From the NCBI GenBank assembly GCA_037367405.1, contig JAZKJV010005540.1, positions 1-64,000 of the forward strand: a DNA stretch of 64,000 nt, written 5' to 3'. The position numbers were made by a program, and so were the translations under genes. The DNA comes from Ottelia alismoides. Lineage: Eukaryota > Streptophyta > Magnoliopsida > Alismatales > Hydrocharitaceae. Shown piece after piece: positions 47,547 through 62,158 of the stretch (positions within the stretch are counted from its first letter, which is position 1; the number at the start of each line of letters is the position of its first letter). The notes under the pieces are model-generated. The model was not told the DNA's origin and did no database searches. It saw only the letters and a list, made by a program, of their open reading frames with translations.

Positions 47547-47874
47547 ATGATTCAGATCACCGAAAACGCAGCCAAAAAACTCGAAGCTCTCAAAAAAGAA
47601 GAAGGTCGTGCTCCGACAGATTTCTTGCGAGTGGAAGTCAAAAAAGGAGGCTGCTCGGGTTTGTCTTACAAAATGGGTTTCGAAAATGAAATGAAACCTG
47701 GCGACAAATCTTTTGAGCATTTCGGCCAAAAAATCGTCGTGGATAGCGAAGCTTTTATGTATTTGGTGGGGGATGTCGCTTGAGTTCTCAGGAGGCCTCA
47801 ATGGAAAAGGCTTTGTCTTCGACAACCCCAATGCCACCAAGTCTTGCGGCTGCGGAGCCAGTTTTAACGTTTAG
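47547..47874 (+). CDS. A-type iron-sulfur carrier, IscA/ErpA family (one frameshift)
   Basis: A HesB/IscA domain: MIQITENAAKKLEALKKEEG, KKGGCSGLSYKMGFENEMKP with the first cysteine, and after removing one G from the GGGGG at about 47767-47771 the end LEFSGGLNGKGFVFDNPNAT and SCGCGASFNV with the other two cysteines. The three conserved Cys make it a competent [Fe-S] carrier. The corrected length is about 108 residues. It follows a cysteine desulfurase, which matches a small Isc-like pair rather than a complete isc operon. Confidence 0.85.
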
Positions 47875-47996
47875 CCGGTAAAATTGACCTGTTCAATTCC
47901 TGACAGTCGAATTCAAACTAAAATCTGATAGTCTCTTTTTTGAATGAGAAATGCTCTGTTTGGAATGTTTTTGTGCAGATTTTTTTTAAATCCCGC

Positions 47997-48584
47997 ATGA
48001 ACAAAAGTAAAAAACTGAAGAGAGGCTTTGTGGAAAAAATAATACTGCTCCTGATACTTGGAATGGCAACTCTAGCCCAAGCTCAAATTCACCCCAGTTT
48101 CCCAGCCTACCCTCCCGCCAAGATTGATTTTGCTTATCTGCAGTCCCAGCTCGCAGAAATTGGCGCGCAGTACTGCAAAGACTTGCTCCGAGCCGAATCT
48201 GTTCTCTCCCAAATACCAAATCCCAAATCTCAGGAGCTGTTAAAGCGAGAGATTTTAGTAGGTTCAAAGCTTTGCCAAAACGAGAGTTTCATGGGGTTCA
48301 AAGAAACTCCGGACGACAAAAATATTCGTGTGGTTGTCAACTTCGAGCTTTTGCAAATTGTGACTTTCAAAATCTTTGTTCTGTACAAAGAAGTCCCTCA
48401 ATATCGAGCGGTTGGACTCACTCAATTCAACTTCGATCAACTGCGACGATTCAGCCTTCTTCATGAACCGACAATCATCAAAGCCTACGAGTCTTCGGAG
48501 TCACAAAACACAGGCTATCCTCAAATTCTCTCAGAAATCAGTGACTGGGTGAGGGAGATGCATGGTTTCTATGCATCTATTTGA
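47997..48584 (+). CDS. Exported protein, unknown
   Basis: The likely start is the ATG at 47997 or the in-frame GTG at 48030; the latter gives a more usual signal peptide (VEKIILLLILGMATLAQAQ). The mature protein, about 165 residues, is mainly helical (FAYLQSQLAEIGAQYCKDLL, LSEISDWVREMHGFYASI) with two cysteines (QYCKDLL, SKLCQNE). No family is recognised. It is convergent with the ferredoxin gene (2 bp between stops), so it is not part of the minus-strand housekeeping operon. Confidence 0.55.
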   Translation: MNKSKKLKRGFVEKIILLLILGMATLAQAQIHPSFPAYPPAKIDFAYLQSQLAEIGAQYCKDLLRAESVLSQIPNPKSQELLKREILVGSKLCQNESFMGFKETPDDKNIRVVVNFELLQIVTFKIFVLYKEVPQYRAVGLTQFNFDQLRRFSLLHEPTIIKAYESSESQNTGYPQILSEISDWVREMHGFYASI

Positions 48585-48586
48585 GA

Positions 48587-48981
48587 TTAGCGTTTGGTGG
48601 GCTTTTCCTGCAAAACCAAAGTTCCGGTGGTGGCTTTAGACTCCCGCTCCTGAGTGGGACGATAGCCACGGATTTTTTTATTGGGTTGGTCAGCTTTCGA
48701 CAACTGCTCGGACAAATCGACAGTGACGGGACCAAAGCAGCGAACTTGGCAAGACAAACGCCTCCCGTCCAAGTAGTAACTCGAACCAATGAGCTGAAGC
48801 TCGGCTTGGGTGGGCGGCAAAATATTATTCTGTCCCGCTGTGATATGAACTCCGGCACTCGGCACAGCTCGGACTCCCTTGCAAATTGAACGGATCTCAA
48901 TTTTTTGAGCTTGGCAAAGTTGCAACAAAGATTTGTTCGGATCCACATCGACTTCAGCGCCTGTCGGCTCAAAACGAATTT

Positions 48982-48985
<4 letters not shown>
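48587..48985 (-). CDS. [2Fe-2S] ferredoxin with a scrambled cluster loop
   Basis: A plant-type ferredoxin fold of about 100 residues plus a basic tail. IRSICKG holds the first cysteine and GRRLSCQVRCFGPVTVDL the last. The loop that should hold the middle CxxC reads VRAVPSAGVHITAG. In another frame the same DNA gives PSCAEC, so two compensating indels (near 48870 and 48845) hide the ligands. The GTG start overlaps the tyrS stop (GTGA). With the loop repaired it is a normal ferredoxin. As typed it would lack two ligands. Confidence 0.7.
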
Positions 48986-51787
<2,802 letters not shown>

Positions 51788-51797
<10 letters not shown>

Positions 51798-52297
51798 GAC
51801 TGACTCCCTGTTGTAAAATCAAAGACTTGTGTCTCCGTAAATAAATAATTCATCGGGAGATCGTGACTTTCTCGGGGCAACCTTGGCACCACCTGAAAAT
51901 CCCGAGCGATCCCCACCCGAAGTCCCGAGCTTTGCGCTAAATACTGATCAAAAAATCCTTTTCCACGCCCCAATCGAAACCCATTTTCATCAAAACCCAA
52001 ACCCGGAATTAAGAAGCCCTGCATGTCTTGAGGAGGCACCACTTTTTCTTCAAAATGAAATTGCATGGGTGGTTCTTGGGACCAAGAGGGCCAGCAAACT
52101 TTGAGGTGAGTGACAGTTGAGAGGGAAGTGACATCAACTTCACCTCGGAAGGGGCGGTAAAATCCCCAAAAACCAGATTGAATCTTGAGAAATTGCTGGA
52201 GTCTCCCCAAAAGCTGGCAAGGAGAACGCAACGGAGCCATTTGAATTTCATCTAAAAATCGCTCACGAAGAGCCGATTTTTGCGAAACAATCGTCAT
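51788..52297 (-). CDS. 5-formyltetrahydrofolate cyclo-ligase
   Basis: A 169-residue 5-FCL (YgfA/FolK-independent family) protein. The key phosphate-binding motif is FDENGFRLGRGKGFFDQYLA, preceded by FLIPGLG. The beginning (SQKSALRERFLDEIQ) holds the ATP-binding arginine/lysine region. It converts 5-formyl-THF to 5,10-methenyl-THF. It lies directly after zapA (21 bp), the same neighbour pair as in many proteobacteria, although the 6S RNA gene often found between them is absent because there is no room. Confidence 0.85.
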
Positions 52298-52318
52298 CGA
52301 AAATTCCTATCAAAAACG

Positions 52319-52633
52319 TCAAGCCGAAGGCGAAGCCTCAACTTGAGCAGCTTTTGAATTTTCGAGCTCTTGCGAGAGACGAACGGCGCGGTCTTCAATT
52401 TTCTCGATTTCCCGGCGCGCACGTTTTTTGAGAAGAATGAGCTCTTCGGCGATGTTTAAGGCCGATAGAACTGCAGCATTTTGAAAAGACCCGGACTTGG
52501 TCGCTTTCAGCGCTTGCTGAACTTTTTGATCAACGAATTGGACCAGTTCACGAACAGTTTCATCATCATGAGAGGACTTGATTTTAAATCCGAGCCCAGC
52601 AATTGTGAACTCATGAGTTTTTTTCTCGGACAA
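52319..52633 (-). CDS. zapA: Cell division protein ZapA
   Basis: A 104-residue ZapA: the N-terminal globular part (HEFTIAGLGFKIKSSHDDET, VRELVQFVDQKVQQALK) is followed by the ALNIAEELILLKKRARREIE helix and a coiled coil. It bundles FtsZ filaments at midcell. The start is TTG at 52633 with GAGAGAGG upstream; no better start exists in frame. It is the first gene of a packed minus-strand group with the cyclo-ligase, rny, tyrS and ferredoxin. Confidence 0.85.
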   Translation of the reverse strand: MSEKKTHEFTIAGLGFKIKSSHDDETVRELVQFVDQKVQQALKATKSGSFQNAAVLSALNIAEELILLKKRARREIEKIEDRAVRLSQELENSKAAQVEASPSA

Positions 52634-52689
52634 AGGATCCTCTCTCTCAAAATCTCATCGATCTGACTCGACAATTCAAAAGACTCCTT

Positions 52690-52718
52690 ATTTAAAAACC
52701 GATCTCAGCTTTTGTCAA
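52690..52718 (-). promoter_or_regulatory. Sigma70-type promoter upstream of zapA
   Basis: On the minus strand a perfect TTGACA is followed after 17 bp by TTAAAT, about 55 bp before the zapA TTG. The -35 lies inside the hairpin AGCTTTTgacAAAAGCT. The promoter would drive the whole zapA-ferredoxin group. Confidence 0.6.
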
Positions 52719-52774
52719 AAGCTCAGCTAAAATAACTCACTCTTTGGTAATGCCGCTTAAGGTCAGGGAATGTC

Positions 52775-53164
52775 TCACTCCTGAGTCAGTTTGACGCGCA
52801 CTTTGAAAGTCCCCTGTGAAGTACAAGAAGATCCATTCCCTTCAGTTGTGCACTTGGGCGAATTGCAACTGATGGAAATTACTTTTCCCGGGTGATCCGA
52901 GCGAATTTCCTTTTTCCATTCATCACAAGCTTTTTTCCACGACTCCCGGGCACCTTTTGCCAACGGAGCGGATTCTCCGGAGATCTCGGCGGTGTCAGAA
53001 ACAATTTCATATTCTTGGCCCTTGAAGTTCGGTTTACTGGGCGCTCCTTTGGTCACGGTGATGGTGGTCGATTCATCTGCGGGAATATCCGTCACAGCGG
53101 CTTTTTGAGAGAAAGCTGTCGAAACCAATCCCAAGACGAAGAAGGCCAGGCAAAAACTTTTCAT
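52775..53164 (-). CDS. Small exported protein with cysteine pairs
   Basis: A 129-residue protein with a signal peptide (FCLAFFVLGLVSTAFS). The mature part is acidic at first (TDIPADESTTITVTKG) and has five cysteines in its second half (WKKACDEWKK, ISISCNSPKCTTEG, SSCTSQG-type), suggesting disulfides. No family is recognised. It follows ftsY by 24 bp on the same strand, so it may be co-transcribed with smc-ftsY, although its function is probably separate. The hairpin at 52708-52724 could end this transcript. Confidence 0.6.
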   Translation of the reverse strand: MKSFCLAFFVLGLVSTAFSQKAAVTDIPADESTTITVTKGAPSKPNFKGQEYEIVSDTAEISGESAPLAKGARESWKKACDEWKKEIRSDHPGKVISISCNSPKCTTEGNGSSCTSQGTFKVRVKLTQE

Positions 53165-53188
53165 AAACTCTCCAGTTCTGATCCCATT

Positions 53189-54349
53189 CTAAAGAGACGA
53201 GGTCCCCAAAATAGAATCTACAAATTCATGAGCTGAAAACGCGCGAAGGTCACTGATTTTTTCTCCGACGCCAATGAGCCGAATCGGGATTTTGAGCTCG
53301 TGCGCCAGCCCCAAAGCCACTCCCCCTTTTGCGGTTCCATCCATTTTTGTCAGAACAACTCCAGTCAATCCAAGGGCTTGGTGAAATTCCCTTGCCTGGA
53401 TCAGAGCATTTTGTCCGCTGTTGGCGTCCAGCACAACCAAGCATTCATGAGGGAATTCCGTGTTCATTTTTTGAATCACTCTGTGAACTTTTTAAGCTCT
53501 TCCATCAAATGGTTCTGAGTGTGCAATCGTCCCGCTGTATCAATCAAGACGACGTCGAACTTTTGGGCCACTCCCTTTTGAACAGCATCGAAAGCCACAG
53601 CACTGGGATCTTTCACATTTTCGGGAGAAAAAAGTTCAACTTGGGCTCTTTCCGTCCAAACTTGCAATTGCTTTTCAGCTGCCGCTCGAAAAGTATCTCC
53701 CGCCGCAACCAAAACCCGTTGTCCTTGGAGAGCCAGAAGAGCCGCGATTTTGCCGATGGTTGTCGTTTTGCCTGCACCGTTGACCCCCACGATCATCCAA
53801 ACGCTGGTTCCTGCCGAATTGCGACGCAAATGATGAAGAGTTTTTTCTTCAGGCTCAACCACCGCAGAGTCGCGAAAAATGGACAGAAAATCTTGTTTCA
53901 ATTCTTGTCTCAACAGCTCAGGATTCATCTGATCTTTTTTTAGAGAGTTTTGACAAATCCTCCATCACCCGGGTCACCGTCTGCGGGCCCAAATCACTTG
54001 TGTAGAGGACCTCTTCGATTTCATCCAAATGACCTGCGACGGATTCTCGACTGACAAAAAAACTCTCAAGTCGACCAAAAAAATTCTTTTGGGTCTTCTC
54101 AAGGGCTTGAGAAAGAGAAACCCTTTGCTCAGGGGACGCTGCAACCGAGGAACTCGCCGGAGGCCCGGAAGACACCGAATCTCTCGAAGCAAACTCGGGA
54201 TTGGCGGTGGGCTCAAGGTCCGAAGGTTGAGCTGGGGGAAAAGATTTTCGGCGTCGCAAACTCGAAACAAGAGCAATGCCCATCAAAACAAGAAGGAGTC
54301 CGAAGACTCCTATCAAAATCAAAAGCATCTTTTGTTCTTGTTCGCTCAT
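53189..54349 (-). CDS. ftsY: Signal recognition particle receptor FtsY (frameshifts)
   Basis: The N-terminal membrane helix ([20 protein letters not shown]) and a Pro/Ser-rich linker are followed by the N domain ([20 protein letters not shown]). One extra A near 53940 shifts the frame to [18 protein letters not shown]. The G domain is clear: [40 protein letters not shown] and [21 protein letters not shown] second A-run shift near 53490 restores [40 protein letters not shown] and the end. FtsY docks SRP-ribosome complexes at the membrane. Its ATG overlaps the smc stop (ATGA). Confidence 0.9.
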
Positions 54350-57300
54350 CCGGCATACTCAGCAAGGTTGACCGACACCATAGTCGAAACACCTCGCTCT
54401 TGCATGGTCACACCGTAGAGCTGGCCCGCCATCTCCATGGTGTGCTTGTTGTGAGTCACCACAATAATCTGCGAACGCTTCGCCATTTCACGAACCAAAT
54501 CATTGAAACGGTAAACGTTGGCATCATCGAGAGGAGCATCCACCTCATCCAACAGACAGTAAGGCGAAGGTTTCACAAGAAAAATCGAGAAGACAAGAGC
54601 GACAGCCGTGAGCGCTTTTTCACCACCCGACAACAGAGAAATGTTTTGCATTTTCTTACCAGGAGGTCGAGCGACGATTTCAATTCCCATCTCTTGCTTT
54701 TCCGGATCTTCAAAAATTTCAAGCCGGGCTTCTCCCCCTCCAAAAAGAACAGGGAAAACTTTGGTGAATCGATCATTTACCAAATCGAAAGTTTCTTTGA
54801 AATCGTTTTGAGCAAATTCGATTGATCCGATCGATCACTTTTCTCAACTGATCCTGAGCCTCATTGAGTTCGGCTTGCTGGGCCACTAAAAACTCATAGC
54901 GTTTCGCGGTCTCGTCGTACTCTTGGATTGCCGACAAATTGACTTCACCAATTTTGTGAAGCTTTTCACGCAAATCTTTCAACTCGTCGTCCGCCAGACT
55001 GGCATCACCGCCAAGCTCCAATTTGCTTTCGTAAATGTCAGACAAGTTGAGCATGTACTTTTCACGAACTTGATCCACCAAATACTGCTCTTTCATTTTG
55101 GCTTGCTCAAATTTGAGTTGAGAATCGTTGATCATGTGAATCAACTGATTGCGATCTTTTTGCAGGCTCTGGGTCTTTTCTTCGAGAGCCCTGGTCTCCG
55201 CAGCCAAAACTTCAAACTCTTCTTTCGAAAGAGCCGATTGTTGGCGAAAGGACTCAAGGTCCCGGATCGATTTTTCAAAATTGACTTTTCTCTGACTCAA
55301 GCTCCAGCTGATGCGAAGACAAAGCCACCGAAGTCTTTTTCAGACTCTTCGCTCATTCGTGAAAGTTCATTTTGAAGTTGACTCACTTCATTTTGAGATC
55401 TGAGCAAGTCTCGCTCAGCCCCTTCGAGCTCTTGTGCTTTTCGAGCACTTTCCACTTGGAGGCTCGTGACACGGCTTGAAAGCTCATCAAAACCCGCTCG
55501 GCTTTGCGAAAGTTCGGTTTCCCAAGTTTTAACTTTGTCTTCCAATGTGACTTTTTGCTCTCGCAGATCTTGCAAATGATCGTCAAGCTCTTGGCGTTTG
55601 GAGTTTTGCAGCTGAATCTGCTCTTGAATTTTGTTCAACTCCCGATGCTGACGCTCTAAAGCCTGTCCCGCATTTTGGGCTTCCATTTGGGCTCGCTCGA
55701 CATCTTTGCGAAGCTCCGCCACACGAATCTCTTGTTCAAGACGGCGCTTTTGTGCGGATTCAAAATCAAAAACAACAGCCTCAATTTGAGCTTCAAGTTT
55801 TTTGAGTGCCGCTTGCGCAAGAGCCCATTTTCCGCTCCACTCATCTTTTTGCAGACTCAACTCTTTGATCTCTCGACGACGTTTTAATACTCCACTCTCA
55901 GACCCCGACGCCGAACCTCCCGTCAAGACTCCATCTGGAGTCAAAGCATCTCCATCCAAAGTCACAAAAGTCCACTCGGGATAATCGGGTCTCAGCTCCA
56001 AAGCACTTCGAATAGAGTCAACAATAGCCACCCGAGACAGTAAGTTTTCAATGACCGTCTGATGTTTTTCATGACTTCGAACCACATCTTTGAGCAAAGC
56101 AACCACTCGTTGGTCCTGAAGCGTTTTTGCAGAAGCCCCTGCCCCTGGAGCAGGCTCTAAAGCAAAACTCGCTCGCCCTGAATTTTGAGTTTTCAAATGA
56201 CCTAAAGCCTCGACGGCTAAAGTTGAACTCTCGGGTAAGATTGTTTGAAGCCTTCGTCCCAGCGCGGCTTCCATGGCCAATTCGTACTCTTTAGGGACTT
56301 CGACAACTTCCGATACTGGTTTAAAAGAGTCTTCGAAATTCTCAACAACTTGACCGTCAGCGGTCAGCTGCTGGGTCACCGCTGTTTTACGCCAAAGAAT
56401 TGCCGCTTTGACGCCTTCTTCGAAGCCTTCAAAATTTTTGGCCAAATCCTCAAGACCGTAAAGTCGGCTGGTCACTTCATTCAGATGATTTTTAAATTCA
56501 TCCACTTCCAGACGCTTTTCATCGATCTGCCTTTGCAAAGCTTTTTTATTGGCTTCAAAGGATTCAACGTCGGAAGACAAATCCAACTGCAACTGGCGCT
56601 CACGATCAAAATCCAAAGAAAGTTGACGAGATCGTTTTTGATAATCTTCTGACTGCGACTGCAAATCGGCCACCACTTGAGTTTCAAAACTCAATTTTTC
56701 CGTGAGCTCCTCAATTTGCGTCATCAACATTTGCAAACGAGCATCGATTTGCGACTCAGACTGCCCCAGGGCAAACAAATCCCTCCGAGCCACCGATAAA
56801 GAATCGTCACAAGACTGAATCCGGTTTTGAATTTCTTCAAAGCCTTTCTTTTCAGTCTCAAAATTTGTAGCTAAGCGAATATTGTCCGCACGAATTTGCA
56901 CGACTTGCGTTTCCAACACCGCCAAATCTCGAACCAATATTTCCAAGCGCGCTTGCTTTTCCTGCAAAAGAGTCCCGGTCATTTCTTCTCGGTTTTCGGC
57001 TTGCTGAATCTCAAATTTCAAACTTTGAATCTTCAGCTCTTGTTTTTGCACAGCGCTTTGTTTTTCAAACTGTTGCGATTGCTCCACCTCAACTTGCTTT
57101 TCTTTTTCCAACATGGAGAGCTTCAGAACCTCTAAACGAGCCACCAGCTCAGAGACTTGAGTTTCTGACTCCACATCTCTGGTCTTGAAATCCTGAAATT
57201 GGCTTTGCAAATCATCAGCTGTCACTTTGAGTTCTTTGTACTGCCGAGAGGACAGCCAGAGATCCAGCTCTTCGATTCTATTTTTGAGAGTTCGGTAGCG

Positions 57301-57948
57301 CTCGGCTTTTTGCGCCTGGCGCTGGAGGCTGTCAATTTGCCGTTTCAATTCACCGACGATATCTTGCAAACGCACCAAGTTTTGCTCTGTCGATTGAAGC
57401 TTTCGCTGAGACTCTTTCTTTCGGGCTTTGAACTTGGTGATTCCCGCCGCTTCTTCGATCAGAGTTTTTCGATCCTCGGGCTTTGATGTGATAATTTTAC
57501 CAATCATTCCTTGCTGAATAATTGAGAAACCTTTGGAACCGGCACCGGTGTCCATAAAGATTTCTTGGACATCTCTGAGGCGAGCCGTTTCTTTATTGAT
57601 CAAATACTCCGATTCACCATTTCGGTGCAGCCGACGAGTCACCATCACTTCCGAAAACTTCAAATACTTGGCAGGAAACGGACCTCCATCATTTTCTAGA
57701 GTCAAACTGACTTCGGCCATTCCCGCCGGAGAATAGCCTTCAGCTCCTGCAAAAATAACATCTGTCATCGTCGAGCCACGTAAATCTTTGGCCGACATTT
57801 CACCCATCACCCAAACCAGAGCATCAACAATATTCGATTTTCCACAGCCATTGGGGCCGACAACTCCAGTGATACCGGCATCAAATTGAATAACAGTTCG
57901 ATCTTTGAAAGATTTAAAGCCAATCAGCTCAATTTTTTTAATTCTCAA
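54346..57948 (-). CDS. smc: Chromosome segregation protein SMC (frameshifts near the end)
   Basis: An approximately 1200-residue SMC ATPase. The head starts at a TTG (57948) with RIKKIELIGFKSFKDRTVIQ and Walker A VVGPNGCGKSNIVDALVWVM. Two long coiled coils flank a hinge (about residues 490-680, including GRRLQTILPESSTLAVEALG). The C-terminal head has the signature motif LSGGEKALTAVALVFSIFLV and Walker B CLLDEVDAPLDDANVYRF. Frames change near 55300 and 54800; the downstream frames complete the protein to 54346. It acts with ScpA/B in chromosome organisation. It overlaps ftsY by 4 nt. Confidence 0.9.
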
Positions 57949-58017
57949 AGTTTACCACTCCCCAAAAAACCCATCCTTGGAGTGTTTGACTCTCGATCCT
58001 TGAGAATCTGACTTCGA

Positions 58018-60684
58018 TTACTTATGGTTCACGCGGCTTTTTTGGTTGAGGGAAGCTCTCGCTGCAGCCAATCGAGCAATCGGAACTCGATAAGGAGAGC
58101 AGCTCACCGAATCAAGGCCCACTGAATTGAAAAACTCAATGGAATCAGGATCCCCCCCATGTTCTCCGCAAACCCCAGTCAGTAACTCTGGCTTGGTTCT
58201 GCGCCCCAAGTCAACCGCCGTTTTGACAAGCAGCCCCACACCTTCTTGGTCGATGCTGACGAAAGGATCTTTCACAAAAATGCCTTGAGAGACATAACTT
58301 CCCAAAAAACGTCCTGAATCATCTCGCGATAAACCCAAAGTCGTCTGAGTCAGATCATTCGTTCCAAAGCTAAAAAAATCAGCAAAAGGGAGCAATTCGA
58401 TCCGCCGTCAGTGCCGCCCGAGGAAGTTCGATCATTGTGCCTACCAAATAATCAAACTGAACGTTTTTTTCTTTCTGAACAGCTTCCACTTCTCGAACAA
58501 CAAGATGCCTGAGCAACTCCAACTCTTTAGTCAGAGCCACGAGGGGAATCATAATCTCGGGAACAAGTTCTCCACCGCCTTTGACAATGTCGGCGGCCGC
58601 TTCGGCAATCGCACGGCTTTGCATCCGATAGATTTCAGGAAAAGTAATCGCCAAGCGACAACCGCGATGGCCCAACATGGGGTTGAACTCATGCAAAGCT
58701 TGAATCTTTGATTTCACACTTGTGAAATCGGCACCAACCCGCTTGGCAAAATCTTGAATTTCGGCATCCGTGTGAGGAACAAATTCATGCAGAGGAGGGT
58801 CAAGCAACCGGATCGTCACCGGGTAGCCTTTCATAATTTGAAACAGTTCATAGAAATCGCTCCTCTGCATGGGGAGAAGTCGACTCAGCGCCCGCTCTCG
58901 GTCGGTAGTGTTGTCAGCAATAATCATCGATCGCACCGCATCGATTCGATCGGGGCCAAAAAACATATGCTCGGTTCGGCAGAGACCAATGCCTTCAGCG
59001 CCAAAGTTTCTGGCCGTCTGAGCATCTTTTGGAGTGTCCGCATTTGTTTTCACTTTGAGCCGACGAAACTTGTCGCATAACCCATGATTCGATCAAAGTG
59101 CCCGGAGAGTTCAGGCTCCTGCGTTTTCACGAGTCCGAGGAATACCTCACCCGAACTTCCATCCAAAGTGATCACATCCCCTTGTTTAAGGACGTGACCT
59201 TTCACTTTCAAAGTTTGCGCGTGCTCGCTCACTTGAATATCCGCACAACCGGCGACACAGCACTTTCCCATCCCTCGAGCCACCACCGCTGCATGAGAAG
59301 TCATTCCCCCTCGGGTGGTCAAAATTCCCTGGGCCGCCACCATTCCCGCAATATCTTCGGGAGAAGTTTCAACACGAACTAGAATGACTTTTTTGCCGGC
59401 TTCTTTCCAAGCCACCGCTTCTTCGCTGGTGAAAACAATCTGGCCTGAAACGCCTCCAGGGCTGGCCGGCAAACCTTTGGCCAAAAGAATTTTCTCGGCT
59501 TTGGGATCCAAAGTGGGGTGCAACAGTTGATCGAGGGAGGCTGGATCCAGCCGCAATAGGGCTTCTTCGGGCGTGATCAGCTTCTCATCAATCATATCAC
59601 AAGCAATAGCTAACGCCGCTTTCGCTGTCCTTTTCCCGTTGCGGGTTTGCAGCATCCACAAAGTTTTCTTCTCGATGGTGAACTCGATGTCTTGCATGTC
59701 TCGATAATGTTTTTCAAGTTTTTGATAAATATCGACGAGCTCCTGATAAGCCTCGGGCAACTCAGCTTGCAGTTCTGAGATCGGTTTCGGCGTGCGAATC
59801 CCCGCAACAACATCTTCTCCTTGAGCATTGATGAGAAATTCCCCGTAGAATTTTTTTTCACCCGTGGAAGGATCACGAGTAAAAGCCACCCCCGTGGCTG
59901 AGTCATTCCCCCGGTTGCCAAAGACCATCGACTGGATGTTCACGGCAGTCCCCCAAGACTCTGGAATTCCGTGGAGCTCTCGGTATGTGATCGCACGTGG
60001 GGTCATCCAAGACCTAAAAACCGCCGAGATCGCTCCCCACAATTGCTCAAAAGGATCATTGGGAAATGTTTTCCCCGTCGTGCTTTTCACAACCGCTTTG
60101 AATTGGGTCACGAGATGTTTCAAGTCCTCGGCCGTTAAATCCGTATCGTTCTTCACTTTCTTTTCATCTTTGAGGTCTTCGATCAAAACCTCGAGCAGAG
60201 ACGAATTCATTCCCATCACCACGTCTGAGTACATTTGCACAAAACGTCGGTAAGAATCCCAAGCAAACCGCGGATTGTCCGAGACTTTGCTGAGTCCCAA
60301 AACCGTTTCATCATTCAGGCCCAAATTCAAAATGGTGTCCATCATCCCCGGCATCGAAGCACGAGCCCCCGAGCGAACAGAAACCAACAAAGGATTTTGA
60401 GGATCACCAAATTTTTTATTTATTTTTTGCTCCACTCGAGCCAGCGCTTTTAAAACTTCGGGACGAACCCATTCGGGGAGAGCTTGAGCTTGGTAATAGT
60501 GAGCGCAAATCTCTGTTGAGATGGTAAAGCCCGGAGGAACTGGGATTCCAAGAGCTGTCATCTCGGCTAAATTAGCCCCTTTTCCTCCGAGAATATCTTT
60601 CATTTGGGCACGCCCTTCGGCTTCGCCTTTGGCAAAAAAATAAACGAACTTTTCGGGCCGAGTTAAAGTCGCAGTCGACAGCAT
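58018..60684 (-). CDS. ppdK: Pyruvate, phosphate dikinase (frameshifts)
   Basis: The N-terminal ATP-grasp part is clear ([36 protein letters not shown]), the swivelling His domain carries [20 protein letters not shown] with the phosphorylated histidine, and the PEP-binding barrel appears after a shift near 59065 ([44 protein letters not shown]). A second shift near 58385 leads to [19 protein letters not shown] and [12 protein letters not shown], the catalytic cysteine region. PpdK interconverts pyruvate and PEP. GAGGAG precedes the ATG. It follows glyS by 10 bp. Confidence 0.9.
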
Positions 60685-60694
60685 ATCAACTCCT

Positions 60695-62050
60695 CTATGA
60701 CAAAAAGTTTTTGAACGCTTGGCGCAGATGATTTTCTAAATTTTCAATTTTGACACGCTCTTGTTTCATGGTGTCTCGATGTCGGACGGTGACAGCTTGG
60801 TCATTCAAAGTTTCAAAATCAACGGTCAAACAAAACGGAGTTCCGATTTCATCTTGCCGTCGATACCGTTTTCCGATGGAGCCAGCTTCGTCGTACTGGA
60901 CATCCCAAACTTCACTCAACTCCCTTTGAATTTTTTCGCCGACCGACGTGAGTTCGATTTTCTTTGAAAGTGGCAAAATCGCCGCTTTGATGGGCGCCAC
61001 GTCAGGATGAAATCCCAAAACCACACGAACATCTTCTTGCCCCTTTTCATCAACACTCACTTCTTCGCGGTAAGCTTCACACAAAAAAGCCAAAACCAAA
61101 CGATCACAACCCACCGCCGTCTCAATGACATAAGGGACAAATTTTTCTTTGTTGGCTTCATCAAAATACTCGAGAGACTTTCCACTAAATTGCGCGTGTT
61201 GCTTGAGATCAAAATCCGATCGATTGTGGATCCCTTCCAATTCACTCCAACCCATGGGAAACAAAAATTCCACATCCAGAGCCGCTTTGGCATAGTGAGC
61301 CAGTTCGCCCGGGCCATGGGGCTTTTGCCTGAGATGACTTTCCTTGAAGCCGTATTTTTTATAAAAGTCCATTCGAATCGACTTCCACTGTTCGAACCAA
61401 GTCTCGTCAGTCCCAGGTTTGACAAAGTATTGCATTTCCATTTGCTCGAATTCACGGGTTCGAAAAATAAAATTTCCTGGAGTGATTTCATTGCGAAAAC
61501 TTTTTCCAATGGCCGCAATTCCAAAGGGAATTTTATAACGAGTGGTTGTTTGGCAATTGAGAAAATTAACAAAATGCCCTTGAGCCGTTTCTGGACGCAA
61601 GTAAACGACCGACCCTGTGTCCTCCACAGGCCCCATATGAGTTTTAAACATCAAATTGAACTGCCGAGGCTCTGACAGATTTTTAGAGCCACAGTTTGGG
61701 CACTTTTTTTCTTTGAGATAACTTTCCGTGTTGTCAGATCGGAAACGTGTTTTGCAGTCTTTGCAATCCACCAGAGGGTCAGAAAAACCGTCGACATGAC
61801 CTGATGCTTTCCAAACAGTCGGATGCATAAGGATGGATGCGTCGATGCCGCAAATATTGGATTGCCGAGTCATCGCTTTCCACCAAATCGACTTCACATT
61901 GAGTTTCAGAAGAGAGCCTAAAGGGCCATAATCCCAGCAAGAGCCCAACCCGCCGTAAATTTCAGAACTCTGAAACACAAAACCTCGACGTTTGGACAGC
62001 GAGACTAAAGTCGAAAGATCCTGCAGGGGACGAACTTGGGTGGTGGTCAT
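60695..62050 (-). CDS. glyS: Glycyl-tRNA synthetase, dimeric type
   Basis: An intact 451-residue class II synthetase of the single-chain (alpha2) type. It starts [20 protein letters not shown], a hallmark of GlyQS. Motif 2 ([20 protein letters not shown]) and motif 3 are present, as is a Cys4 zinc site ([10 protein letters not shown]...CPNCGSK). The anticodon-binding domain includes [14 protein letters not shown] and [26 protein letters not shown] precedes the ATG. It is one of the few long housekeeping genes here without any frame change. ppdK follows on the same transcript. Confidence 0.95.
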   Translation of the reverse strand: MTTTQVRPLQDLSTLVSLSKRRGFVFQSSEIYGGLGSCWDYGPLGSLLKLNVKSIWWKAMTRQSNICGIDASILMHPTVWKASGHVDGFSDPLVDCKDCKTRFRSDNTESYLKEKKCPNCGSKNLSEPRQFNLMFKTHMGPVEDTGSVVYLRPETAQGHFVNFLNCQTTTRYKIPFGIAAIGKSFRNEITPGNFIFRTREFEQMEMQYFVKPGTDETWFEQWKSIRMDFYKKYGFKESHLRQKPHGPGELAHYAKAALDVEFLFPMGWSELEGIHNRSDFDLKQHAQFSGKSLEYFDEANKEKFVPYVIETAVGCDRLVLAFLCEAYREEVSVDEKGQEDVRVVLGFHPDVAPIKAAILPLSKKIELTSVGEKIQRELSEVWDVQYDEAGSIGKRYRRQDEIGTPFCLTVDFETLNDQAVTVRHRDTMKQERVKIENLENHLRQAFKNFLS

Positions 62051-62158
62051 AAAAGCTCCTTAGAGTCTAGTTTTAAGAGCTAACAAGGTCCCGAAACCAG
62101 GGTCAATCAAAACAGCAATTGCGACACTGTGACGAGCTCCGTTAGAGTGAGGTGAGGA

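Noticed and set aside
52298..52318. 6S RNA between zapA and the 5-FCL gene, as in many proteobacteria
   Set aside because: Only 21 bp separate the genes, so there is no room for a 6S RNA.
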